Source of the DNA: Rhizodiscina lignyota
Taxonomy: Eukaryota; Ascomycota; Dothideomycetes; Aulographales; Rhizodiscinaceae
DNA length: 64,000 bases
NCBI GenBank assembly: GCA_010015805.1
Contig: ML978137.1
Location: 517,225 to 581,224 of the forward strand
Direction: 5' to 3'
The notes under the pieces were generated by a model that made no database searches, had not been told where the DNA came from, and worked only from the letters and a program-made list of their open reading frames with translations. The translations under genes and the position numbers were made by a program. Below are positions 55,475-64,000 of the stretch, one piece after another. Every line of letters starts with the position of its first letter. Position 1 is the stretch's first letter.

Positions 55475-56778
55475 CTATTTCCGAGGCGACACTAGTATCT
55501 TCACCTGGCCTTCCTTGTTGTTGATGAGCTCCTCGATTCCCCTTCCCACTACATCCTGAAGCGGAATCCTGCTCGTAATCATATTTTCAACGCCTTTGAA
55601 TTTACCTGAGATAGAAGGTCAGTCAAAGTTCAGCAGCTAATGTACGCATTCATTACCCTCGCAGAATGCCGCAACCGTTTCGCGAAAGTCATCATCGTTG
55701 TAAGCCAGAGAGGCTCTAATTGTGAGCTCCTTGATCATGAAAAGGCCGAAATGAGGCGTAAACTTGAAACAAATTAGCCATTCACACCTTGTTTCCTATC
55801 GTGAATTTCAAGGCTCACAGGAGTCTCCCATCCCGCAACGTTCATATACGTCCCTTTCATTCGTAGAGACATCATACCATCCATCATAGCAGGTGTGACG
55901 CCAGCGCAGTCGAAAACAACGTCAATTCCCTTCCCTTCAGTCAACTCCATGCATTTTTCAACTACTTTCTGGGTCTTTGGATCGATCACAACATCGGCAA
56001 TTTTCTCCGTCTGCGCTCTGCGCTGCACTGTAGGCTCCGAGACATATATCTTCTTAGCACCGTTTGCTCTTAAGACGTGGATCATGGCAATGCCAATCGG
56101 TCCGCCTCCGAGGATCAGGATGCTCTTGTCCGGAATGTTGGTCATCTCAGCACCTCTCATGCCATGCCATGCAACTGCGAGCGGTTCGACTACCGCTGCG
56201 GTCTCCAGCAAAGAATCATTTGGTAGCGTATACAACATGCGCTCATCCACGGCGACGAGTGAAGAAAGACCTCCGCCTCCGCCACCTGAGAGTCCAAGGA
56301 AACCATATCTTGCGCAGCCGTTCGTGTCGCGAGTGGTGGTGCAGACGTGACAAGAGCGGCAGTACAACCGTGGGTCTGCAACTACTGGCTGTCCTGGCTG
56401 TAGTTTTGAGCCTGATGGGACCTTTAAAACCGTGCCGCAAAATTCATGGCCCATAGTAACTGGCGGCGTGGATTTGGTAAGGGGGTGCGGTGCGTCAGCA
56501 CGCGGGATGGCTATCGGGCCTGTCATCTTTTATTTAGCAATGGCTCGAAATTATTCCACAGGAGACAGCAGTGGTCATCAGTCGAGAATGAAGAATAGAA
56601 ATAAATCGATATTAAACCAATTGAGCAACATTGGCATACCGGTGAGGTACTCGTGGAGATCGCTTCCGCAAATCCCGCACCATTCGACTTCAACGAGGAC
56701 TTCGTTTTCTCCGGGCACTGGTTCCGGGACATCCTCGATACGAATATCTTTCCGGCCATACCATCGTGCGGCTTTCAT
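55475..56778 (-). CDS. Zinc-dependent MDR alcohol dehydrogenase (butanediol/sorbitol dehydrogenase-like)
   Basis: Four exons: 56778-56640, 56519-55819, 55762-55657 and 55605-55475 (358 residues). Catalytic zinc ligands are Cys in CGICGSDLHEYL and His/Glu in MGHEFCGTV. The structural zinc lobe is CRSCHVCTTTRDTNGC. The Rossmann motif is SILILGGGPIGIAMIHVLRA. The start MKAARWYGRKDIRIEDVPEP and the segment LLETAAVVEPLAVAWHGMRG point to the 2,3-butanediol/sorbitol dehydrogenase branch. The 56-nt third intron is essential: it joins VAGWETP to FTPHFGLFMIKELTI; without it the frame ends early. ATG 56778 is used because the codon opening the longer frame is TTG. Substrate not determined. Confidence 0.93.
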
Positions 56779-57994
56779 TTTCGAAGTAGCTGGCGTTAAG
56801 CTCTGCACGTGCAACGATAGGGGATGCCCAATAGGACACTAGAAGCGTCCACGGAACGGGTCCAATTGGTGGCGCTCTTTTAACTCTTAGGAGCGAATAG
56901 GTCTGAAACTGGAGATTGTTAGTTGGTGAGAACAGATCGCTCTCTCAGGGCCGCTTAGATAATTTATAGCCTGAAGGTGGATGTGTTTACGTGGAAGCTG
57001 AGAGTGAGACACCACCCCGCATCATCTCCCGCTTGGCCGATGCTTGAAGGCTTTGGTACCCAGGAGCTTGCGGCTTACGGAAGACTTACAGCTCACACTT
57101 ATAACCTTGAAGTAGCCTCACCCAGCTTAGCAATTACCCCTTCGGACCATTTAGAAATCTTACACGAGAGAGCCAGATTCTTGTGAGCGAACGAACGTCC
57201 CAGGGACCAGCCGGCTTGAACCTCCAATAAAGCACCATGGGGCACCCAGAAATAGGTAAGGCTCACCCAGACGGGAATGTGGTTAGCCATTTCGTCACGA
57301 CTGGCAGAAAAACCCCTTTGGACGTGTCCGTCGCATCGCATCATCCATTCACGTTTTCCTCATCAACTTCCATACCGTACATTCGGGGGCCTCAACCATG
57401 TTCGAAGGATTTCGGGGCGCAGCGTATCACTGAATTGGGCATAGGATTGGATCGCCGAGGTGGACATCAAGCCCGTGACATAGGCTATCGACCTTTTACT
57501 TAATGCATGCGACCCGAGAAGATGTTTGTAAGGCGCAAAACAGAGGGAAACTTTCGACGAGATTTGAACGGTGCACTAGAGATTATCCGGAGAGACGGAC
57601 AAAGGTGGCTAGCAAACTTGGTGGCATGCCGCATTTGAATTCAGATCGCCAGGGGCGATACTCTAAACTTGAAGTAGGTGTTGTAAGCTACGACTCCGAT
57701 GATCCTGCTCTATTTGAGAGACCTTCTTGACTCAAATCTCTACCTAGAAAGACGTAGTAAGAATAGTCAAATATATGTTGAAAGAAAGATGGCAGAAAAT
57801 CCGTCGCCGTCCAACCAGTATACAACCGAAATGGTGTCTATCTCTCGGACATGGTCTTTTAAACCTCTTAAGAAAACACCAGATGTATCGGGCATCTTAC
57901 CATCATGTCATCATTCCACGCATGTAAAGACCACTGTCGATCAGTATCCACGTCCATCCATCTGCCATGTAACTCAAGGGAGTCAAGCATGGCA
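56779..57994. other. 1.2-kb intergenic region
   Basis: Upstream of the MDR gene and downstream of the permease. The frames present are short and lack domains. Confidence 0.45.
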
Positions 57995-59615
57995 TCAGCG
58001 CTTGAACTTCTTCAGCTCGAGCCAGCGAAGGGGAGGGAAGACTAAGGCTGCCCAAGCAAACCCGACATAGTTGCCCATCTGTACGATTATCAGCTCGAGC
58101 ACATCGCAGTGATTGTAGGAGACTTACATCAGCGCCGTAATCGCCCACCGGGGCGGCCAGAGGGCCAATATACCACAATTGAGCCATGGACAAAATCGCA
58201 CCTGCCCATCCGACCAGGAACGCAAGCAGTGCCGCATAACCATGGGGGAGCTTGTCTTTCTCGTTCCACGCCGTCCAGTCGAAGCCGCGATCATTATCAG
58301 GGGTCTTCATTTTCGGCCGGAAGAGAAACTCTTCTTCAAGGGATATCGCAATCCAAATGACCACCCAATATCCCATGAGCGCCAGGAAATTGGTGAAGAT
58401 CTCAGCGAGATGATCGCGGCCGGCAAGGGCGCAAACCGTGAAAATGACGATTCCGAGGGTATTCCAGATTGGGCGCGGGACCTTTTCGAACCAACGTCCG
58501 AGGATCTGGAAGTCAAGGCCGGAGGAATATGCAGGAGGAACGAGATTCGCGACTAGGCCGAGGGCGACCATAACGCTGCAGATCGAGCCGAATGTGCCTA
58601 GAGGGCGATAGGCTTCAACGATGAGTGCACCTTGGGAGGAATTGTATGCGTCAGACCATGCCGTGTTAGTTGGAATCGCTGAAGCGAGGCCAATGCCGAG
58701 GATGAACATGAACGTAAACGAGAGTGCAAGTCCGGCATTGGTCACGGCAAAGACTTTCCAACCCGCAGTATGCTCCGGGTAGTAGACGAAAAAGTCTGCG
58801 CCTGCACCCGAATACGTGATAGCCGCGGCGAGACAGAGCGAGAAGAACGACAGGCGATTGCCAACAATCGTCCTCGCGTCGCCTTGAGATTCACTCGACA
58901 AGTCGAACTTTGGGCCTGCGACACCGGCAAGGACGCAAAGAACAATCAATTGCGGAAGCCATGCATATCGCTCGTAATAGTGGAAGATGCGGTATCCGAA
59001 TGTCGAGATCGTCCAAGTGATAAGTGAGGTCACTATTATGCCGACGACAAGCGAGAGCGAGTTGTGAGGCGAGACGGCCGATAACATTTGGCCCGCGATG
59101 ACCACGTCAATGAGCGAGTAGCCCAGCATCACGACAATGTTCAGCAGCACGATCAGTTTCACAGGCCACCAGCCCATAGTGTAACGAGCCACAATGAGGG
59201 TCCGATTGCCAGAGCGCGGCCCAAACATGGCCTGATACCCAACTGCAAGGTTTCCGACAAGCTGGCCGAAGAAGGCGAGTAACGTGGCATCCAGGAACCC
59301 GAGTTCGAAGACGACGGGTCCGAGCATTCCCAGTGTAATGTTGTTTGCAGCTAAATTCATTGAGAACCACACAATGCCGACTTGAGTAAATCCGAGAGTT
59401 TGGAGGCTGTGGCGCTCGTGCGCCTCCACTCGCTGGATACCACGAGCCTCGAGCTTCCATGAGACCAAGTAGGCCGAAGTTGCACGATAAATTTTCTTCC
59501 ACTTGGGCGGCGACGATTCGGTTGTGCCAGTAGTCGAATGAGTCTCAGTTGGGCTTGGAGCAAGCGGGTTGCCTTTCTCGACATCTTCAACGAGGCCGAG
59601 GGGGAACAGCTCCAT
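57995..59615 (-). CDS. NCS1-family permease (purine-cytosine permease type)
   Basis: NCS1 proteins import nucleobases, nucleosides, pyridoxine or allantoin with H+. Exons are 59615-58128 and 58078-57995 (49-nt intron), giving 523 residues. After a 65-residue hydrophilic N-terminus come twelve hydrophobic segments. Family signatures are IVWFSMNLAANNITLGMLGP in TM1, GNLAVGYQAMFGPRSGNRTL, and ITYSGAGADFFVYYPEHTAG in the middle. The set is that of the Fcy2-like (purine-cytosine) branch rather than the Fur branch. The second exon supplies the C-terminus MGNYVGFAWAALVFPPLRWL and a basic tail. If the last intron stays in, the frame continues into an unrelated tail to about 57903. Substrate specificity cannot be read from the sequence. 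Confidence 0.94.
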
Positions 59616-61788
59616 ATTCGCCTGCGTTAGTTAGAAATATGAGCTGGGGGTGGATGTGGAGAAGAGAAAGAGCATGATGCTTTCGCTGGAGTTATCCAGA
59701 TCAAGTTCAACCGTATGATCTCAGAACGTTGACACCGCAGGTGTCGTGGTTGGTGACTAGAGTACTCCGTAACCGGCGCAAGCCGCGAGTAACAGCCAAA
59801 TGCCACGACAGTGCAATTTGCCAACGGACACCGGTTCATGCAGCTTCCTCTGTTAAGGTACCTTGATCCAGCAACTTCACTCTGCTGTTCGGCTCTTTTC
59901 CGGAATGCTCCATACTTGAAAAATGAGTCTGAGGGAATCGACTTAATTCGCGAAGCGGGAGATTTGGTCACTATGAGACCTGATATAGTGGTAAGAGATC
60001 TGGGTCACAGTATACTGTTATGGAAGCTCTATTGGAATTCTGATAAAGATGCAGTCAAAATAGTTGAAGCTCTTGACAGAGGGGATGCGGTCCTCTTTTG
60101 ATGCCCAATTCTTTTGCTTTTGCCGGGAAAAATTTCCTCGTTCTCGGCACGACGTGCCGAGTGTACCGTCTTAGCCTTTCCTTCATTTGGACCTCACCAG
60201 CCGCTCCACACTTTTTCAATGGGCTCCAGATCAAGTGGACTTTTCTTCCTTAATCTCAAAAATAAATTGCTGTATATAGCAGCTGGACTGAAGATGGTAC
60301 CTTGCGAAGCTCGAAACACGGCCGCACGTGGCTCACGTAATACGTCATAGCTGCAAACCTTCCGACAGCTCCAACCTGGCTCCAACCATGGAACAGCTTG
60401 AGCACGGCTTCACCTGGCGGTTACCTAAACGTGACCTCGAAAGCGGCGAAAAGTTGCTCGAAATTTTCCATTGTGGTCAAATGACGCTTCCATTCCAATT
60501 CAGTTGCGCTTTACATCGGTGAGATTCACAGAGGCAGCGCTTATTCCCGACTTCAGCTCGTGTACGGATTTTCCGAGGTTCAACCAGAGGGGAGAAGCAG
60601 ATCTTTTGTACTGCGTGTGACCTTGGATTTGCCTTGCCCGAGTGTGATGCCCGCCAATAACGGCCTTTGTATCACGATGAAGAGGAAAGCGGTAAGGCGA
60701 TCTTCTAGAAGGCCGAGTGGAAGCATGGGCAAAGGCTTAGCTGATCAACGCAAACATCGTCCGTTTCGTTAGGTACTTTTCATGTCAGGCGCCGCTCTAG
60801 GGTTAAAGTAAAACTGGTGCAATGAGATGGCTCGGCCTTGGGTCCGGCAACGGATGGGTGCGTTGGAAATTCCAGAACATACACAATTTACCAAGTCGGG
60901 AATTCATGAGCTTCTTCCTCCGCCTCTTGCGCCGTCAGCGTGGGCCTGCGGCTCGCGAAGAAGTTCAATGACATTGTTGGTACGCGCTATGAATACACAC
61001 AACTTGCATGTCAGCACAGCTCGGTTGGACGCCTGCAGCGCAACAGCTTCAAATGGCACGCACAAACAACGGGAGGCCACGAGACAGTTGTTTTCCCCGC
61101 AAACTTGACGGCACACCAAGTCTCCAGATTCAAGTCACATTTCGCTTGATTCTGCGAAGATCGCAAAACTTGATGATCCACGGGCCCAAAGAGGGAGCTT
61201 GCCCGTTATCCCCACACGCGGCGTCCACTCGCCTTACAGCCCGTGGCTGGCGCCCCTGTTCAGCCTTCCGTGAGCAGCATCATCGCTGTCTCGACGCAGC
61301 CAATTGTAAGCTCGTACCTGAGTGGGCCCTGCATTTGAAACATCGTCGGTGCGATGCGGCCGAGGACGAGAGCTCCCCCAAACAGAAGGGAGTGGCGCGC
61401 ATCGTGAGCACATCCGTCACTGCGCTGGCGTGCAACCGGGGCCACCCGCCAGCCACCACCACCACCGCACCACCCACCGCGCTCTGCGTGACTCAAGTCA
61501 TGCTGTTGTTGTGCGCGGGGTTAGGCAGAATGAGGGAAAAGTCAGATCTTCGGCAGATCAGTGACGATGCCACCTGCTCGTCACTTTTCTAGCTCCGCTC
61601 CTTGGGCTGGACCTTATAACGCGCTCGAGTCCCACTTTTAGAGTATTTACTGTCTATCATTCCGCTCTATTTCAGCTGCTCATCCTCACCCAATTCTTCC
61701 TCCCGACTTGAATGGCCCTTCGCTTCTGCGTCGACGTAGCATTGGCACATTCGAAGTCCAAACACTTACACCGCTAGCTCCACCCACC
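59616..61788. other. 2.2-kb region upstream of the GH5 gene
   Basis: Mostly noncoding. An AT-rich 96-codon frame at 59811-60101 looks protein-like in its second half (IVVRDLGHSILLWKLYWNSD) but has no known domain. A 194-codon frame at 61008-61592 is opposed by others and is not supported. A TATAAC element at 61613-61618 may serve the GH5 gene. Confidence 0.4.
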
Positions 61789-63163
61789 ATGTTCTCACGC
61801 ATCACTTCAATTGCTATCTCCACGCTTGCGCTGCTTGCTACAGTGGGCAATGCAGCTCCTGCAACAATGTGCGACCCTCCCAGTGACCTTTTGAAGCTGT
61901 TCGAAGCTCTTGCTGACCGTGCGCAGAACGCAGTACAAGCGTGACGACACTCTCAAGTTTGACTACAATAGCGACAAGGTTCGCGGCGTCAACTTGGGTG
62001 GCTGGTTCGTGCTGGAGCCGTGGATTACGCCATCCATTTTTGAAGAATGGGCAACGAGCCAGACAGTAAAGGACGAGTATACGTTCTGCCAGACCCTCGG
62101 CAAGACCGAGGCCAAGAAGCGCCTGGAAGCGCATTGGGACAGCTGGATCACAGAAGCCGACTTCGCTGCTATCAAAGGCGCCGGTCTTAACCACGTTCGA
62201 ATTCCAATTGGCTACTGGAGTATTTATCCCAGATCCGGAGACCCATATGTTCAGGGCGCATATAATTACCTAGCCAAGGCGCTCGACTGGGCGCAAAGCA
62301 ATGGGTTGAAGGTGATGATCGATCTTCATGGAGCGGCAGGATCTCAAAACGGATTCGATAACAGTGGTCGGTACGGTCCAATCGACTGGACGCAAGGTGA
62401 CACAGTCGACCAGACCAAGGATGCGCTCAACAGGATCCGCGATGACCACGCCTCTCATCCTGCTGTGGCTGCGATTGAGCTGCTGAATGAGCCGATGGGC
62501 TCTGCGCTTAATATGGACACCGTTAAGCAGTTCTACATGGACGGTTGGGGCAACCTGAAGGTCTCGCACGTCGCCATTACCATTCATGACGCATTCCAGG
62601 GCGTCACAAACTGGAACGATTTCGGCAGCGGCATGTGGAATCTTATTATCGATACCCATCATTACGAAATCTTTGATGACGGCTCAGTCGCAATGGGTAT
62701 CGACGACCACATCAGCACCGCTTGCGACTTTGGCAACCAGATGGCCAGCAATAACAAGTGGACCATCAGCGGTGAATGGACCGGTGCCATGACCGACTGT
62801 GCGAAGTGGCTTAACGGCCTTGGAAAGGGTGCTCGCTATGATGGTACCCTGAATGGCGAAACGCCCTCTGGAAACTGCGACGGCAAATACACAGGTACCG
62901 TCTCTGGACTCGGTGCCGCAGACAAGGCCAACATCCGCAAGTTCATTGAAGCGCAGCTCGATGCGTTCGAGAAGGCCGAGGGCTGGATCTTCTGGTGCTG
63001 GAAGACGGAATCGGCGCCCGAGTGGCACATGAAGGACCTTCTCGCAGGTGGTCTCTTCCCTCAGCCAATTACTGACAGGAAATGTAAGTGTCACATACCA
63101 ACTCGAACCTCTTGTCGCAGTCATGCTAACAACTCAATTTTAGATCCCGGCCAATGCGGCTGA
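61789..63163 (+). CDS. exg1: GH5 exo-1,3-beta-glucanase, secreted
   Basis: The family hydrolyses glucose from the ends of beta-1,3-glucan at the cell wall. Exons are 61789-61868, 61927-63083 and 63144-63163 (introns 58 and 60 nt), giving 418 residues. The signal peptide MFSRITSIAISTLALLATVG precedes a short propeptide with a Kex2-type KR site (QYKRDDT). GH5_9 features are RGVNLGGWFVLEPWITPSIF, NHVRIPIGYWS and VMIDLHGAAGSQNG. Catalytic residues are the acid/base Glu in IELLNEPMG (about residue 215) and the nucleophile Glu in TISGEWTGA (about 310). WIFWCWKTESAPEWHMKDLL and the C-terminal YPGQCG, made by the last exon, are typical. Uninterrupted frames alone would miss both ends. Identity is very secure. 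Confidence 0.96.
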
Positions 63164-63896
63164 AGAGGGTTCGCGGCGTCCATTGCGGCCTGAATCTCCT
63201 TTCATCACTACTTACGAAGTTACGAAGCTCATTTGAAACGTTTTCGATACCCATTCGCTAGTCTTTCTCGCCATCGCTCATCGCTCGCCGACGTCCTGAA
63301 ACGGTCGCGAGGCAGATACTGTAAATTTATTAGAAGGTATACTGAATTGCTCGCGCTTGCACGCCACAGGGTTTGTTGCATATTTGGGGGTATCGGATCG
63401 CATGGAAACGGGCAATATGAAGCATTTGACAAGCGCGGCACATACGGTCATTGCATGAAGGATAAGAAGACAACAAGGGCATGTGTTATCATAGCCACTC
63501 ATTGTAAATAGGGTCAAATACTTCGATCTGAAGCAAAACGGTCGAGAATGACAGCTTGTGGTATTGTCTCGGGTGGCGAATTTCTCTCCGCATCAATCTA
63601 CCGAAATTTCCCCGCCCCAGCCCCCCTTCTTTGCGCCATCGTCAATTCTCGACCCACCCCCTTGAGCAAACGTACCGACGCTTCAGATGAGAGCCACCCT
63701 CCAGGCGAGCAAAGCCTACGTTACTAGTTACTATTTCCTGTAGTAGCAAGCACTGGATTCTGCATTTGTATCGCGTAGGTTTTTCCCTCATCGCCGCCGC
63801 CACAGGGCGAGGCGCGAACCTCCGAAAATAGCGCTCCGAAAAAACTCAACCTCTACCACCTCCACCACCTTCACCACCTCTATTCAACCTCAACGC
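63164..63896. other. Intergenic, GH5 to window-edge gene
   Basis: 3' flank of the GH5 gene and promoter of the edge gene. A CTCCACCACCTTCACCACCTC-like trinucleotide-rich tract lies at about 63850-63882. No gene. Confidence 0.45.
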
Positions 63897-64000
63897 ATGC
63901 TATTAGGCAAACGACAACGCTCCCGAAGCCTATCAGCCGATAACCAAACAGAACGACGTATCCCGATGCCCCCAGAACCTTCCTCCGCTACAGGACGCAC
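63897..64000 (+). CDS. Unidentified gene, 5' end only
   Basis: ATG 63897 opens a frame that runs to the window edge (MLLGKRQRSRSLSADNQTER, then Pro/Ser-rich). Only about 34 codons are visible. The xLGKRxRS start is seen in some fungal nuclear proteins, such as Cdc6-like ones, but this is too short for a call. It could also be an upstream ORF. Confidence 0.4.
   Translation, partial: MLLGKRQRSRSLSADNQTERRIPMPPEPSSATGR

Noticed and set aside
61008-61592. 194-codon plus-strand ORF upstream of the GH5 gene
   Set aside because: Composition typical of GC-rich noncoding DNA, overlapping ORFs on the other strand, and it lies in the expected promoter.
54471-63163. Secondary-metabolite gene cluster
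   Set aside because: No backbone enzyme (PKS, NRPS, terpene cyclase, DMATS) and no cluster-type regulator are present here.

Overview
The window is nuclear DNA of a filamentous ascomycete (Pezizomycotina). Genes on both strands are split by many short GT-AG introns, mostly 44-120 nt with CTAAC/CTGAC-like branch sites. The gene families are fungal: GH72 and GH5 cell-wall enzymes, a Zn2Cys6 regulator, FIG1, and a fungal CorA-like transporter carrying a ubiquitin-like domain. A dothideomycete-like black fungus would fit, but the class is only a guess. I see no rRNA, convincing tRNA, CRISPR array, intact transposon or viral element.

Layout. 1-1765: 3'-truncated AAA ATPase (-), then about 3.1 kb without a gene I can support. 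4883-7444: adenine phosphoribosyltransferase and a mitochondrial Rid/YER057c-type protein (+). 7681-8731: short-chain dehydrogenase (-) whose reading frame meets a TAG. 9471-13521: exon-junction protein Y14, a low-complexity Gln/Pro protein and an NmrA-like oxidoreductase (+). 14247-15445: mitochondrial ribosomal protein uS15m (-). 15906-22118: Cys-rich hypothetical, GPI-anchored GH72 glucanosyltransferase and a vacuolar Ca2+/H+ exchanger (+). 22396-22848: GNAT acetyltransferase (-). 23872-24544: small conserved protein (+). 24988-29925: C2H2 zinc-finger protein and CCR4-NOT subunit 3 (-). 30412-33570: D-aminoacyl-tRNA deacylase and IFRD-family protein (+). 33816-39003: giant UBL-CorA-like membrane protein (-). 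39583-40617: FIG1-like protein (+). 41092-41977: secreted Cys-rich, Thr-rich protein (-). 43465-44491: MAD2 (-). 44992-45273: molybdopterin synthase small subunit (+). 46466-52280: Zn2Cys6 factor and MFS transporter (+). 52595-53842: small hydrophilic protein and GAF-like protein (-). 54471-56778: SDR (+) and zinc MDR dehydrogenase (-), convergent. 57995-59615: NCS1 nucleobase-type permease (-). 61789-63163: GH5 exo-beta-1,3-glucanase (+). 63897-end: start of an unidentified gene.

Functionally this is mostly an ordinary core-genome block: RNA metabolism (Y14, NOT3, DTD), the spindle checkpoint (MAD2), cofactor and purine salvage (MOCS2A, APT), mitochondria (uS15m, Rid) and cell-wall glucan remodelling (GH72, GH5). 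The SDR, MDR and permease genes are adjacent and could share a catabolic role, but nothing in the sequence proves it. The most notable observations concern gene architecture: a GC-AG intron after a 7-nt first coding exon, a 14-nt micro-exon, a triple tandem 3' splice site in MAD2, several in-frame introns without stops, the dehydrogenase TAG, a repeat-rich orphan protein, and the UBL-CorA-like fusion. I did not find a clearly new multi-gene system.
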